Of a stretch of DNA of 64,000 nucleotides, positions 43,671-54,764 are shown piece by piece. Position numbers and translations under genes: made by a program. This DNA is from Pseudoalteromonas sp. GCY (lineage in GTDB: Bacteria; Pseudomonadota; Gammaproteobacteria; Enterobacterales; Alteromonadaceae). The notes under the pieces are model-generated. The model made no database searches. It worked only from the letters and a program-made list of their open reading frames with translations, and was not told where the DNA came from. The stretch is from positions 124,001-188,000 of the forward strand of contig NZ_CP068022.1 in NCBI RefSeq assembly GCF_016695175.1, in the 5' to 3' direction. Within the stretch, counting starts at the first letter, position 1, and every line of letters starts with the position of its first letter.

Positions 43671-44884
43671 TATACACGGTTTTTATACATATCAGCCCAG
43701 TTTATCGCAGCAGCATGAAAATCGGGAAGGTTTTCGTCTTTATAGTTTAGATAACTGCACGCATCCTGCAGTGTCCACCAGCTTCCAGACTCATAGGCTC
43801 TAACGATATTTAAAATATAATATAGCGTGTTCGGTTTACCTATCAAAGCATCATGGAGCTGCTCTGGAAAAGGTAGTTTGTTTACAACCTGCTCCATTGG
43901 CCTGTCAAGAATGGCATCAAGCAGAGAAAATAACCCTGTCATAAAGCTCATATTGGCAAGTCCCGGCGAAATTTGCTGTGCGATAAGCTCACAAAATCGC
44001 GAACGAACGATAGATAGACGTGTTAATTCTGTCGGTTTTCCCTCGGCTACGTGGGCAGTCATAATTAAGTTTACAAACTTTTTTACACGCTCATTTCCTA
44101 AATATACCAAGGCTTGCTTTAAAGATTCGATACGACTTTTGATTGGAAATACGCCGGAATTAATTAGCCTTAGCAGTTTGTACGCAAGCGCAGTGTCTTG
44201 AGCAAACAATTCGGCTAATCGCGTAATACTCATATTCGGTTTAAGTGCTTCTTCATAAATGAGCATGACAATCACATAATTGATAGTAATGTCTTTTTGC
44301 TCAATCATCTTTGGTTTTGCAAAAAAGTAGCCTTGAAAGAACTGAAATCCCATCTTTTTAGCTTGCTCGAACTCTTCTTCGGTTTCGACTTTTTCCGCAA
44401 GTAGTTTGATGTTCTTTCGCTCTTTGATCATGTCAATCACTGGCACTATGGTGTCCAGCGGATTTTCCATGACGTCGAACTTAATCAACCTTACGAGCTT
44501 TAAGAAAGGTTCCCATTCTTTTGAGTACTGAAAATCGTCCAACGCGAGTCTAAAGTTGCTGTGAAATAAGCCTCTTATCCGCTCATAATTTTGTTTTGTT
44601 GGCGGAATAGTCTCCAATAGTTCCAATATCACATCATTTGCTGGGAGAAACTCACACAGCTCCTGACGTAACGAGTCTGGACCAATATTAATTAGCGCTT
44701 TCTTTCCCGAAGTGAGATATCGCATGCCGAGGTTAAGTTGATTATTCATTATCAGCTTGGCTGTCGCTGCATCATCTGCAATATTTGGAAAGCTATTTTT
44801 TACACCATCGCGAAACAACAATTCGTATGCAACAACTTGTTTTTTACGATTAAATATGGCTTGGCGGGCCACAAAAACCTTCAA
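43667..44884 (-). CDS. HDOD protein with degenerate EAL domain (YuxH type)
   Basis: About 405 residues. Residues 1-190 are an EAL-like domain in which the signature reads YELLFRD and the catalytic acids of true phosphodiesterases are only partly kept (LALDDFQYSKEW). Residues 200-395 are a HDOD domain (LYKLLRLINSGVF-like region, AYKLLRLINSG). YuxH-type proteins usually bind no c-di-GMP or bind it without cleaving, and pass signals. I prefer the TTG at 44884, since AAGGAG lies seven bases upstream and the following MKVFVARQAIFNRKK is the normal family start. The frame extends to 44935, but without a signal there. Confidence 0.85.
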   Translation of the reverse strand: MKVFVARQAIFNRKKQVVAYELLFRDGVKNSFPNIADDAATAKLIMNNQLNLGMRYLTSGKKALINIGPDSLRQELCEFLPANDVILELLETIPPTKQNYERIRGLFHSNFRLALDDFQYSKEWEPFLKLVRLIKFDVMENPLDTIVPVIDMIKERKNIKLLAEKVETEEEFEQAKKMGFQFFQGYFFAKPKMIEQKDITINYVIVMLIYEEALKPNMSITRLAELFAQDTALAYKLLRLINSGVFPIKSRIESLKQALVYLGNERVKKFVNLIMTAHVAEGKPTELTRLSIVRSRFCELIAQQISPGLANMSFMTGLFSLLDAILDRPMEQVVNKLPFPEQLHDALIGKPNTLYYILNIVRAYESGSWWTLQDACSYLNYKDENLPDFHAAAINWADMYKNRVY

Positions 44885-45111
44885 ACAAAAACTCCTTCGT
44901 ACCCAAAGTGAACAATCACACTTTTGGTTTAGCAATTTTTAGATTTTAACCCTTTATGATGATAAAGAAAATCAACCTAAGCTATTAAGAATCAAAATAA
45001 TAGCTTAAAAGATAATGCAAAATGATAAAAAAGAAAGGCCAAAGCTATCTTTTGATACCTTTGACCTAGTTTTTTGTTTAGCAACTGAGCCAATTGCTAA
45101 ATACTTAACAC

Positions 45112-45149
45112 AGATAGCGAAAATTTTTTTATCTAAATTTTCGCTATCT
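45112..45149 (-). terminator. Inverted repeat at the end of the glycogen operon
   Basis: AGATAGCGAAAATT (45112-45125) and AATTTTCGCTATCT (45136-45149) are perfectly complementary, with a loop of ten bases. The repeat includes the glgA stop codon. It lacks a trailing T-run on the minus strand, but such strong stems end or protect messages. Confidence 0.65.
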
Positions 45150-46679
45150 ATATAATTGTTCGCAGTATTTTTGTGCAACATCAGACCAGTCAAAGCGCTG
45201 CATACGAGCTTGCAGCCTGAGTTGTTGATATTTTTCGCTATCGTTCATCAGATCAGCAAGCGCTAATTCAAAAATCGCAATAAACTGACTACCTTGCTCT
45301 GCGAGTGTTTCTCCTTCAAAGCAATAGCCGGTTTTATTGTGTTTTACCGTATCAGATAATCCACCCACTTTATGCACGATACAAGGTTGTCCAGCACGCA
45401 TTGCAAGCATTTGGCTGATACCACAAGGCTCAAAAGAGCTTGGCATTAAAAACAAATCACCTAACGGGTACAATTTTTCGCCGAGTGCTTTACCATAACC
45501 ATTTAAAAACAAGATATTGCTATGGCGTGCCATTACTTCGGTAAATAGCTGCTCAAGACTTGGGTCACCAGAGCCAACAATCACAATACGTGCTCCTTGG
45601 TGCTTGGCTATTTTTGCGATGTCATCGAGCACAATACCTGATTGGGTAGGCTGTCTTAAAATAAGTGCTTTTTGATCGGTGAGACGACCAACACTTGTAA
45701 TTAGCTTGCCGCTAAAGGCTTCGTCACGCCAAGCGAGTATGCGTTGGTGGGCAATGTAAAACCGAGATAATACTTGGCTTGATTTTGCCATCCATTGAAA
45801 CACATGCTGCTCAGCAAGCGCCAAATAGTCAGCAAAAGTTAGATTCTCTTCGTCAGCTGACTCATCATACACACAACCGTTTAAAATACCTGCTAACCGT
45901 CCTTCATGAGAAGCATACTGCATGTCGCTTTCTAAGCCTTCGCCACCAAAAAAACCAAGCTCTGGATGACTTGGGATCATCACTTCTTTGGCGTAATTAG
46001 GAGAAACAACATGCACTTTGTCTGAAAGATTAATAGCCGCTCGCATCGGATTAAAGCAGTGAGGATATTTAGGATCGCAAATACTGAGCCCATCATAGGT
46101 GAGTGTCGGAAACCAAGACTCAAGACTGGAAAAGTCATGGTGGAAAGGCCGGATCCCTTGAAGCGCAAGGTTATGCACAGTATAAACCGTCCTTAGCGCC
46201 TTTAAGCGTCTAAACCTTGGACTAAACTGACGTAGTACAGCAACGACAGCCGCATGCCAGTCGTGTAGGTGCACAACATCTATCTCTGCTATCAACTCAT
46301 GTTCAATAAGTTCAGCAACTGCCGCACTAAAAAACGCAAATCGATTTGCATCTGTCGCAAAGGGCTGGTGGGGATCATTACAGTAAATAGCGCCGTGATG
46401 CTCACTAAACAATGAGTGCGAAATGACATACTGAGTGACATTGTCACTTTCTTCAACAGACCAAAGAGTCGCCGTTTCTAGGTGTTGACGAAAAGGGACG
46501 GCAATATCAGCGACTAAGCTTCGATTTAAAGCAGCTTGGCCATAATCAGGTGTGACCACCGATACTTTAATGCCAAGCTGTGCCAATGCGTAAGGCACGT
46601 CGCGTATTACATCTGCGACGCCCCCTACCTTACAATTTGGCAACCGATCGTTTTCGGCTGCCACTAAAATTACATGCAT
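45144..46679 (-). CDS. glgA: Glycogen synthase (ADP-glucose type)
   Basis: A 511-residue GT5 glycosyltransferase that extends the alpha-1,4 glucan from ADP-glucose. N-terminal KVGGVADV is the variant of the KTGGL substrate motif. The C-terminal domain has SVGRLTDQKAL, LMPSSFEPCGISQMLAMRAG and VHKVGGLSDTV. I start it at the ATG at 46679 (MHVILVAAEND), after TAGAGG; a frame to 46718 overlaps glgC and lacks a signal. Last gene of the operon, 16 bases after glgC. Confidence 0.93.
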   Translation of the reverse strand: MHVILVAAENDRLPNCKVGGVADVIRDVPYALAQLGIKVSVVTPDYGQAALNRSLVADIAVPFRQHLETATLWSVEESDNVTQYVISHSLFSEHHGAIYCNDPHQPFATDANRFAFFSAAVAELIEHELIAEIDVVHLHDWHAAVVAVLRQFSPRFRRLKALRTVYTVHNLALQGIRPFHHDFSSLESWFPTLTYDGLSICDPKYPHCFNPMRAAINLSDKVHVVSPNYAKEVMIPSHPELGFFGGEGLESDMQYASHEGRLAGILNGCVYDESADEENLTFADYLALAEQHVFQWMAKSSQVLSRFYIAHQRILAWRDEAFSGKLITSVGRLTDQKALILRQPTQSGIVLDDIAKIAKHQGARIVIVGSGDPSLEQLFTEVMARHSNILFLNGYGKALGEKLYPLGDLFLMPSSFEPCGISQMLAMRAGQPCIVHKVGGLSDTVKHNKTGYCFEGETLAEQGSQFIAIFELALADLMNDSEKYQQLRLQARMQRFDWSDVAQKYCEQLYR

Positions 46680-46695
46680 AATACCTCTACATGGG

Positions 46696-47970
46696 TCATT
46701 TATTATTTTTTTCCGCAAGCTCTGCGAGCATATCTCGGGTCACCAATACGATCCCCTTATTCGACACTCTAAAGCCATTCTCTTTGTCTAAGTCAGTATC
46801 GTAACCAATTGTCATCCCCTCTGGTATTTGGCAACTGCGGTCAATGATTGCGTTTTTGATTTTGCAGTTACGCCCGATTTTGGCACCTGGTAACACAACG
46901 GCTCCCTCAATTTCACAATACGAGTGAACATGCACATTGGAAAACAGCAATGAACGCTTAACCTTAGAACCAGAAATAATACAGCCACCAGATACCGTCG
47001 AGTCTACGGCCATACCGCGTCTATCATCATCATCAAATATAAATTTAGCCGGTGGTAACTGTTCCTGATAAGTCCAAATTGGCCAATGAGGATCATAGAG
47101 GTCAAGTTGTGGTTCAGGAGAAACCAACTCCATATTTGCTTCCCAGAATGAATCTAGCGTACCTACATCTCGCCAATATGGCTGCCCTTCGTGTGATGGG
47201 TCGCAAAACGGATACGCATACACATTATGCTCTTCTATGATGGATGGGATAATATCATGACCAAAGTCACGACCAGACCCTTCTCTCTCCGCATCCTTTT
47301 TCAACTGCTCGAATAAAAACTCAGTGTTAAAAACATAGTTCCCCATAGATGCCAGACATACACCTGGTTTTCCTGGGATTGACGTCGGATCTACCGGCTT
47401 TTCATCAAAGCGACGCACCCGATTACTTTCATCAACGGTCATAACACCAAACGTTTTTGCTGCTTCTTCACAGGGCACTTCAATACAACATACGGTCATA
47501 TCTGCACCCGTTTCTACGTGCTTTGCAAGTAAGCCACCATAATCCATTCTGTAGACATGATCACCCGATAGGATCATAACGTACTTGGGAAGCTCATGAC
47601 GAATAATATCCATATTCTGGAAAACGGCATCTGCTGTGCCGCAATACCACTCATCACCATATCGCTGTGATGCTGGCAGTATCTCTACAGATTCTCCCAG
47701 CTCCTTTTTAAAATGTCCCCATGCGCGATTAACATGGCGAATAAGCGAATGCGACTTATACTGCGTGGCAATGCCAACCCGACGGATCCCTGAGTTAATG
47801 CAGTTAGACAGTGGGAAATCGATAATTCGATGTTTACCGCCAAAGTAGACAGCAGGTTTTGCTCGCCAATTGGTGAGCTCGTGAAGGCGCGAACCTCTTC
47901 CACCCGCAAGTATTAAAGCATATGTTTCTCGAGTGAGGGTACTAATATAACGATTAGCATAATTAGGCAT
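46696..47970 (-). CDS. glgC: Glucose-1-phosphate adenylyltransferase
   Basis: A 424-residue enzyme that makes ADP-glucose from ATP and glucose-1-phosphate, the regulated first step of glycogen synthesis. N-terminal nucleotidyltransferase with [15 protein letters not shown] and [20 protein letters not shown]-terminal left-handed beta-helix with the hexapeptide rhythm ([18 protein letters not shown]). The start at 47970 follows GGAGAGAAG. A frame to 48027 runs into glgP and is rejected. 32 bases lie between glgP and this gene. Confidence 0.95.
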   Translation of the reverse strand: MPNYANRYISTLTRETYALILAGGRGSRLHELTNWRAKPAVYFGGKHRIIDFPLSNCINSGIRRVGIATQYKSHSLIRHVNRAWGHFKKELGESVEILPASQRYGDEWYCGTADAVFQNMDIIRHELPKYVMILSGDHVYRMDYGGLLAKHVETGADMTVCCIEVPCEEAAKTFGVMTVDESNRVRRFDEKPVDPTSIPGKPGVCLASMGNYVFNTEFLFEQLKKDAEREGSGRDFGHDIIPSIIEEHNVYAYPFCDPSHEGQPYWRDVGTLDSFWEANMELVSPEPQLDLYDPHWPIWTYQEQLPPAKFIFDDDDRRGMAVDSTVSGGCIISGSKVKRSLLFSNVHVHSYCEIEGAVVLPGAKIGRNCKIKNAIIDRSCQIPEGMTIGYDTDLDKENGFRVSNKGIVLVTRDMLAELAEKNNK

Positions 47971-48002
47971 TATTTCTTCTCTCCATAACTTTTTTGCGGT
48001 GA

Positions 48003-50486
48003 CTACTGCATTGGGCTCAAGCGCCAAATATCATCGCTGTAATCTTGAATTGTTCTATCGCTAGAAAATTTTCCACTTGCTGCGGTATTGAGAATACTCA
48101 TGCGCAGCCAATGTTCCTTGTCTTTGTATGCTTGAGCCGCATGCTCCTGGCTCTCAACATAGGAAGGAAAATCTTGTGCCACTAACCAAGGATCGGTACT
48201 ACTCTTAATTGAGTTAATTACGTCATTAAAGATATTAGGCTCAAATAGGTTAAAGTGCCCACTTTCGAGCAAAGCCATAACACGTTTTAGGTCATTGTTA
48301 CTTTCTATTATCTTAAAGGGCTGATAATTTTGGCGCACTTGCTGTGCTTGTTCAGCGGTTACACCAAACAAGTAAAAGTTGTCTGCACCAACACATTCTC
48401 GTATTTCGATATTTGCACCATCTAGGGTGCCTATGGTAATCGCACCGTTCATCATAAACTTCATATTGCCTGTGCCAGACGCTTCTTTTCCAGCGGTTGA
48501 GATCTGCTCTGATAAGTCCGTTGCTGGGCAAATCACTTCCATTTTTGACACATTGTAATTGGGCATGAAAGCAACTCGAAGATAGGGCTTAGCTGCAGGA
48601 TCATTATTGATAACATTGGCAATGTTATTGATTAATTTAATGATCTTCTTCGCCATGTAATAACCAGGTGCAGCCTTCCCCCCAAACAGTACGCAACGAG
48701 GAACGAGCTCTGCCACATCACCACGACAGATCCGATCGTAAAGATGAATCACGTGCAACGCGTTAAGTAGCTGACGCTTGTATTCATGAATACGCTTAAC
48801 CTGAACATCAAACATCATAGCTGGGTCAAACTCTACCTGACATTCACGGGCAATTAGCTCTGCGAGGCGCTGTTTGTTGTTTTGTTTTACTGTCAACCAC
48901 TGCTTTTGGAAGGCATGATTATCATAAAAACGACGTAGTTCACTAATTTTAGAAAAATCAGCTTGCCACCCGTCGCCAATTTTATCGCTAATCAATTTCG
49001 CCAGCTCAGGATTACAGTGCGATAACCAGCGCCTTGGCGTCACACCGTTCGTTTTATTATTAAACTTCTCTGGGCAAAGTTGATAGAAATCGTTAAACAA
49101 ACCAGCTTTTAATAGCTCTGTATGTAAAGCCGCAACGCCATTTACAGAATAACTACCTACAATCGCCAGATAAGCCATGCGAATTTGAGGATGACTGGAT
49201 TCCTCAATCAGTGACAGCGCGCGCTGCTTTTCCATATCACCTGGCCATTTGAGTGCGACTTCCGAGAGAAAGCGTGCATTAATCTCATAGATAATCTCGA
49301 GCAACCTAGGTAACAAGCGCTCAAATAAACTCACAGACCAACGCTCTAATGCTTCGGGCAATAAAGTGTGGTTGGTATACGCCATGGTTGATGTCGTTAT
49401 CTTCCACGCTGCATCCCACTCAAGCTCATAATCGTCTAATAAAATGCGCATTAGCTCGGCAACGGCAATACTGGGATGGGTATCATTGAGTTGGAATACG
49501 TGATAATCCGCAAAATCACTGAAATCATCGCCGTATTGCTCAACCCATGTTGTGATCACGTCTTGCAAGCTCGCGCTGGATAAAAAGTACTGCTGTCTTA
49601 GTCTCAGCTCTTTGCCATTTTCACTGGCATCATTGGGATACAGCACCATCGTTATCTGCTCTGCGAGATTCTTCTTCGCCACCGCTTCTGAATAACTACC
49701 GGCATTAAATTCATTGAGGTCAAACTCGTCGGTCGCCTCAGATTTCCACAGCCTTAATGTGTTTACGACCTCATTACGATACCCAGGAACTGGAACGTCG
49801 TAAGGCACCGCGAGGATATCTTGTGTATCAAGCCACTCACGATGCTGCCTACCATTTTTGTCAGTGTGTACTTCAACATGGCCAAAGAACTTAACTCTCC
49901 GGGCTTGTTCTGGTGCGGCAAGTTCCCATGGGTGGCCTTCACGAAGCCAATTGTCTGGCTGCTCAACTTGGTGACCCTGTTCACAGGTTTGGTTAAACAT
50001 CCCAAATTCGTAACGCAAACCGTAACCGATAACAGGAAGAGCTAATGAAGCACAGCTATCCAAAAAGCAAGCAGCAAGACGGCCTAAACCGCCATTACCC
50101 AGACCAGCATCATGCTCAGCCTGCGCGACCTCTTCAAGCTCAGTACAGTATTCTTGTAATGCCGCTCGAACTTGTTCTTCTAAATCTAGATTTAACACTG
50201 CATTAGACAGTGCTCGACCCATTAAAAATTCCAACGAGAGGTAAGCTGCTTTGCGCGTCTTTTTACTCTTAATGTGTTCTTTGGTTGCCCGGCAGCGGGC
50301 AACTAATCGGTCACGAATAGTCAAGGCTAATGCATGGTATAAATACAGTCGCGACTCTCCTACTTTGTCTCGACCTAAGGTGTAGTAAAAGTGACGAGTC
50401 AAATCATCACTCAAGGTGTTTTCATCTATCTTTGGTGCATCTTGCCAATGTTTCACGACGCATACTGGCGCACTTTTATTAGCCAT
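48003..50486 (-). CDS. glgP: Glycogen phosphorylase
   Basis: About 827 residues. It releases glucose-1-phosphate from glycogen ends. The pyridoxal phosphate Lys is in [12 protein letters not shown], near the C-terminus. Also typical are [30 protein letters not shown] and [13 protein letters not shown]. Two in-frame ATGs are possible: 50495 and 50486. I prefer the second (MANKSAPV), since AAAGGGG lies at a normal distance. Either overlaps the glgX end, so the two are coupled. Confidence 0.95.
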   Translation of the reverse strand: MANKSAPVCVVKHWQDAPKIDENTLSDDLTRHFYYTLGRDKVGESRLYLYHALALTIRDRLVARCRATKEHIKSKKTRKAAYLSLEFLMGRALSNAVLNLDLEEQVRAALQEYCTELEEVAQAEHDAGLGNGGLGRLAACFLDSCASLALPVIGYGLRYEFGMFNQTCEQGHQVEQPDNWLREGHPWELAAPEQARRVKFFGHVEVHTDKNGRQHREWLDTQDILAVPYDVPVPGYRNEVVNTLRLWKSEATDEFDLNEFNAGSYSEAVAKKNLAEQITMVLYPNDASENGKELRLRQQYFLSSASLQDVITTWVEQYGDDFSDFADYHVFQLNDTHPSIAVAELMRILLDDYELEWDAAWKITTSTMAYTNHTLLPEALERWSVSLFERLLPRLLEIIYEINARFLSEVALKWPGDMEKQRALSLIEESSHPQIRMAYLAIVGSYSVNGVAALHTELLKAGLFNDFYQLCPEKFNNKTNGVTPRRWLSHCNPELAKLISDKIGDGWQADFSKISELRRFYDNHAFQKQWLTVKQNNKQRLAELIARECQVEFDPAMMFDVQVKRIHEYKRQLLNALHVIHLYDRICRGDVAELVPRCVLFGGKAAPGYYMAKKIIKLINNIANVINNDPAAKPYLRVAFMPNYNVSKMEVICPATDLSEQISTAGKEASGTGNMKFMMNGAITIGTLDGANIEIRECVGADNFYLFGVTAEQAQQVRQNYQPFKIIESNNDLKRVMALLESGHFNLFEPNIFNDVINSIKSSTDPWLVAQDFPSYVESQEHAAQAYKDKEHWLRMSILNTAASGKFSSDRTIQDYSDDIWRLSPMQ

Positions 50487-52530
50487 GCTTTTCATCCCCT
50501 TTGATTGATGTAAATATCCATGCTGACTTAGCTGGAACCTGTAAATAAGAATCTAACTCTGGTCTTTGCGGCTCAACCGCGGTGGTAATTGCTTGCTGCC
50601 AATGAGACGAAAATGCGCTAAATGGCAGCTTTATTTGCAGCGCACTCTCACTGGCGTTCAGTATTATCAATAAGCTTTGCCCTAACTGCTGATCGGTAAT
50701 GGTGTAACTCAACCATTTGCGGCTTGGCTCTCGCCATTGTTCAGGCGATAACGGCTTTGCTTGTTCATTAAACCAATTCACAGCAAAACGACTGTCACTG
50801 TCATGAACATAAAATGAGTGAGAAAACGCGGCAAACTGCTTACGAAGCGCGAGTAAGTCTTGGATAAAGAAGGTTAAAGCGTGGTGTTGCTGGTGGTTTT
50901 TCCACGCAAGCCAGCTAGTACAGTTGTCTTGGCAGTAGGCATTATTATTGCCACTTTGCGTATGTGCCATTTCGGTTCCCGCACAAATCATCGGGATCCC
51001 TTTGGATAAAAACAAAGTGAGTAATGCATTTTTCTGCATACTGAGGCGCAATTCATTTATTTGAGGGTCAGCACTGAACCCTTCTACCCCACAATTAAAT
51101 GAAAAGTTTTCACTGTGCCCGTCTCTATTTGCCTCACCGTTTGCTTCATTGTGTTTATGCTCGTAAGCCGTCCAATCAAACAATGAGAAACCATCGTGGC
51201 TGGTAAGAAAGTTTATCGAGTTCAAAGGACCACGTAAGTTATGTTCAAACAGGTCACTTGAGCCATGAATACGCATCGCAAGCTCTGGCAATACTCCTTC
51301 ATCGCCACGCCAAAAGCGCCTAACGGTATCTCGATATTTATCATTCCACTCACGCCAAGGGGAGGGAAATTGTCCAAGTTGATACCCTCCAGGACCAATA
51401 TCCCAAGGCTCGGCAATCAGTTTTACTTTGCTAAGCACTGGGTCTTGATGGATCGCTTGCAAAAATGCATGTTGATTTGAAAACCCCGAGGCTTGACGAG
51501 CAAGGATCGTCGCCAAATCAAAACGAAAACCGTCCACCCCCATGTATTCTACCCAATAGCGTAAGCTGTCTAAAACAAGCCTTAATACCACTGGGTTCGA
51601 GATATTCATTGTGTTTCCACAGCCCGTGTCATTAATGTAGACATTGGGCTTACTCGGCAAGGTGCTGTAATAAGTCAGGTTATCAAACCCTTTAAAGCTA
51701 ATTGTCGGGCCATCCAAGCCACCTTCCGCAGTATGGTTAAACACCACATCCAAAATAACCTCAATACCAGCTTGATGGAGCCGCTCTACCATTACCTTAA
51801 ATTCGTTGATGTCGTCGTTAACGAGATAACTTTTGTGTGGCGTAAAAAAGTTGAGGCTGTTATATCCCCAATAATTTTTTAGCCCTTTGGTCGTAAGAAA
51901 TTGCTCGTTGATAAACGCATGCACAGGCAGCAGCTCAATCGCGGTAACACCAATATGCTTGAGGTGATCGATAAAAGTTTGTTCTGCAATCCCTAAGTAT
52001 TTTCCTTGGTGTTTACTTGGAATATCTGGATGTCGGACAGTTGCCCCCTTAACATGACATTCATAGATCACCGTTTTACTCCACGGAGTCTTGGGTCGCT
52101 TCCCTTGATACTTCTCAATCGCCGTCACTTTACTCTTTGGCATATCACAGGCGTTATCAGATGGGTTTAAATGGCCTACTGGCAAATGGCAAAAATGCCG
52201 TTCACTCCAAGTAAACTCCCCAAAAAAGTCGCGACAATATGGGTCTAAGAGTAACTTATTGGCATTGAAAAGCAGGCCTTTTTCCGCGCTATACTCTCCA
52301 TCTACACGATAGCCATACAAGTCTCCGACTTGTGCTCCCTCGATAAACAGTGACCAATTTCCGCCTTCATGCCGAAACATTCCTAACCGATTCACTTCGC
52401 TATGACCGCTTTTGTCAAACAGACACAGGGTTACGCGTTTCGCTTTCGGTGCATAAACACAGAAGTTAACGCCTTTATCACTGGCCGTCGCACCCAATAA
52501 TTGATGATCGCCGCGATAACTGGTTAGCAT
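50479..52530 (-). CDS. glgX: Glycogen debranching enzyme
   Basis: A 683-residue GH13 isoamylase-type enzyme that removes alpha-1,6 branches from phosphorylase-limited glycogen. A CBM48 domain covers about 10-130 (GVNFCVYAPKAKRVTLCLFD). The barrel follows, with VILDVVFNHTAEGG, the nucleophile in VDGFRFDLATIL, the Glu in KLIAEPWDIG and the Asp in NFLTSHDGFSL. The ATG at 52530 overlaps the end of glgB by seven bases. Confidence 0.94.
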   Translation of the reverse strand: MLTSYRGDHQLLGATASDKGVNFCVYAPKAKRVTLCLFDKSGHSEVNRLGMFRHEGGNWSLFIEGAQVGDLYGYRVDGEYSAEKGLLFNANKLLLDPYCRDFFGEFTWSERHFCHLPVGHLNPSDNACDMPKSKVTAIEKYQGKRPKTPWSKTVIYECHVKGATVRHPDIPSKHQGKYLGIAEQTFIDHLKHIGVTAIELLPVHAFINEQFLTTKGLKNYWGYNSLNFFTPHKSYLVNDDINEFKVMVERLHQAGIEVILDVVFNHTAEGGLDGPTISFKGFDNLTYYSTLPSKPNVYINDTGCGNTMNISNPVVLRLVLDSLRYWVEYMGVDGFRFDLATILARQASGFSNQHAFLQAIHQDPVLSKVKLIAEPWDIGPGGYQLGQFPSPWREWNDKYRDTVRRFWRGDEGVLPELAMRIHGSSDLFEHNLRGPLNSINFLTSHDGFSLFDWTAYEHKHNEANGEANRDGHSENFSFNCGVEGFSADPQINELRLSMQKNALLTLFLSKGIPMICAGTEMAHTQSGNNNAYCQDNCTSWLAWKNHQQHHALTFFIQDLLALRKQFAAFSHSFYVHDSDSRFAVNWFNEQAKPLSPEQWREPSRKWLSYTITDQQLGQSLLIILNASESALQIKLPFSAFSSHWQQAITTAVEPQRPELDSYLQVPAKSAWIFTSIKGDEKHG

Positions 52531-54764
52531 GTGCCACCAGAGATCAGCTGCAAATACACGGTTGCCAAAGGCGGAACAGTTATATCGATACTTTGCTCAA
52601 GGCCATGGCTTGCTATATTTTTCGATTCAATTAGTTGTTGTTTATGTGCAACGACTCCAACGCCGCTCCCCCAAAACGATTTGTCATCCGTGTTTAAAAT
52701 AACTTGATACACACCCGATGACGGCACACCTAAGCGGAACTGAAAATGGGTTTGTGGCGTAAAGTTTGCGATCACCACCAGCGGTGTGACACCATCTCGT
52801 CCATAGCGTACAAAACTAAATATGCTTTGCTCAGCATTCCCCCCATCAATCCAATTAAATCCTGTTGATTTACTATCACACTCGAATAATTGCGGCGTTG
52901 ATTTATAGGTCGTATTGAGCGCTTTGACACACTTATACACGCCTTGATGCGCTTCAGTTTCAAGCAACTTCCAGTTGAGTTGTTGGTTATGATCCCACTC
53001 CTCTCGGGGAGCAAGTTCAGCGCCCATGAACAGCAACTTTTTACCTGGGTGGGCAAACATAAAGCCATAGTAGGCACGTAAATTAGCGAATTGCTGCCAA
53101 TCGTCTCCTGGCATTTTGCTCAGTAACGCACCTTTACCATGTACCACTTCATCGTGACTTAATGGCAAGATGTAATTTTCAGAATAGGCATACACCATCG
53201 AAAAGGTCATTTCATGGTGATGGTACTTGCGATGAATTGGGTCTTTGGACATATAGTTTAGCGTGTCATTCATCCACCCCATATTCCACTTATAGCCAAA
53301 ACCTAAACCATCGTGTTCAACACTGCGAGTAACACCGGGCCAGGCTGTGGATTCTTCAGCGACCATCATAATACCTTCGTCAGCGCCATAGCATTTGGTA
53401 TTGACTGATTTGAGGCACTCAATTGCACCTAGGTTTTCACGGCCGCCATATTGATTTGGCACCCATTCCCCATGTTTACGGCTGTAATCCAAGTAAAGCA
53501 TCGATGCCACGGCATCAACTCGTAACCCATCGATGGCGTATTCTTTGATCCAATACATCGCATTCGACAGCAAAAAGCTTTTTACTTCAGCCCGGTCGTA
53601 GTTAAAAATATAGGTGTTCCAATCTGGGTGAAACCCTTGACGCTTATCAGCATGTTCGAATAGATGAGTGCCATCAAACTTATGTAAACCATGGGGATCT
53701 GACGGGAAATGTCCTGGCACCCAGTCGATAAGTAATCCGAGTTCTTCACGATGACAGCGTTCGACGAAGTAAGCAAAATCCTCCACGCCACCAAAACGAC
53801 TAGTTGGCGAAAATAACCCCACTGGTTGGTAACCCCACGAGCCGTCAAAAGGATATTCACTGATAGGCATAAGTTGCAGATGGGTAAACCCCAGTGACTT
53901 TACATAGGGGATAAGGTCTTCCGCTAACTCCCGATACGTGAGATAGCGATTATTTTCTTCCTCTCGGCGTTTCCAAGAGCCCAAATGCACTTCATAAATA
54001 CTAATGGGTGCATCGATTTTATTACGTAGCGCCTTTTTATCATGATCAGCTTGGCTCAATGTGAAAGCGGCTGGTCGCGCCTGAGTTATACTCGCAGTGC
54101 CTGGTGCTTGTTCCATTTTAAATGCAAAAGGGTCGGCCTTTTCTATACGCTCACCCTCAACTGTGGTGATTGCAAATTTATAGCAGCAGTCAACATCCAG
54201 CGCCGGAATAAAAAGCTCCCATACACCACTGGCTGGATGTAATCGCATTGGATGCTGCACGGCCTGCCAATGGTTAAACTCACCTATCACAGAAACAGAC
54301 AACGCATTTGGTGCCCAAACACCAAATCGAAACCCTATTACCCCCTCTATCTCTACTTGATGTGCTCCTAAATGCAAATAAGCTTGGGCTTGTGTCCCTT
54401 CATTAAATAAGTACAAGGCATCATCAGCCAAGCAACTATCAAAACTATATACGTCCCTCGCAGTGACGGTTTGCTCTGGGTAGTGCACTTCAAGCTGGTA
54501 ATCTTTGCTGATATCATCCGCTTTAAAATCTAATGTGAATAACGCACTTTTTCGAAACCGTTCAAGAGCATAGCTGCTATCGTTGGTAAGCACCTTAACT
54601 TCTTTCGCACCTGGAATAAAACAGCGCACGACTGAGCGCTTCGCATCTAGCTGGTGTAGCCCTAAAAAGGCAAATGGGTCGCGACACTTACCAGCGTCCA
54701 AAGCGGCTAATTGACTGATGTAGTCATCTACTTGGGCGTCTTCTATTTTTGCTCTTGTATTCAT
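52524..54764 (-). CDS. glgB: 1,4-alpha-glucan branching enzyme
   Basis: A 746-residue GH13 enzyme that creates alpha-1,6 branches. N-terminal N1 and CBM48 domains (about 20-250, with FGVWAPNALSVSVIGEFN), the catalytic barrel with GLLIDWVPGHFPSD, the nucleophile in IDGLRVDAVASML, the Glu in MVAEESTAWPG, and LPLSHDEVVHGKG. The two-domain N-terminus is the longer type. The ATG at 54764 directly follows the malQ stop. Confidence 0.95.
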   Translation of the reverse strand: MNTRAKIEDAQVDDYISQLAALDAGKCRDPFAFLGLHQLDAKRSVVRCFIPGAKEVKVLTNDSSYALERFRKSALFTLDFKADDISKDYQLEVHYPEQTVTARDVYSFDSCLADDALYLFNEGTQAQAYLHLGAHQVEIEGVIGFRFGVWAPNALSVSVIGEFNHWQAVQHPMRLHPASGVWELFIPALDVDCCYKFAITTVEGERIEKADPFAFKMEQAPGTASITQARPAAFTLSQADHDKKALRNKIDAPISIYEVHLGSWKRREEENNRYLTYRELAEDLIPYVKSLGFTHLQLMPISEYPFDGSWGYQPVGLFSPTSRFGGVEDFAYFVERCHREELGLLIDWVPGHFPSDPHGLHKFDGTHLFEHADKRQGFHPDWNTYIFNYDRAEVKSFLLSNAMYWIKEYAIDGLRVDAVASMLYLDYSRKHGEWVPNQYGGRENLGAIECLKSVNTKCYGADEGIMMVAEESTAWPGVTRSVEHDGLGFGYKWNMGWMNDTLNYMSKDPIHRKYHHHEMTFSMVYAYSENYILPLSHDEVVHGKGALLSKMPGDDWQQFANLRAYYGFMFAHPGKKLLFMGAELAPREEWDHNQQLNWKLLETEAHQGVYKCVKALNTTYKSTPQLFECDSKSTGFNWIDGGNAEQSIFSFVRYGRDGVTPLVVIANFTPQTHFQFRLGVPSSGVYQVILNTDDKSFWGSGVGVVAHKQQLIESKNIASHGLEQSIDITVPPLATVYLQLISGGTC

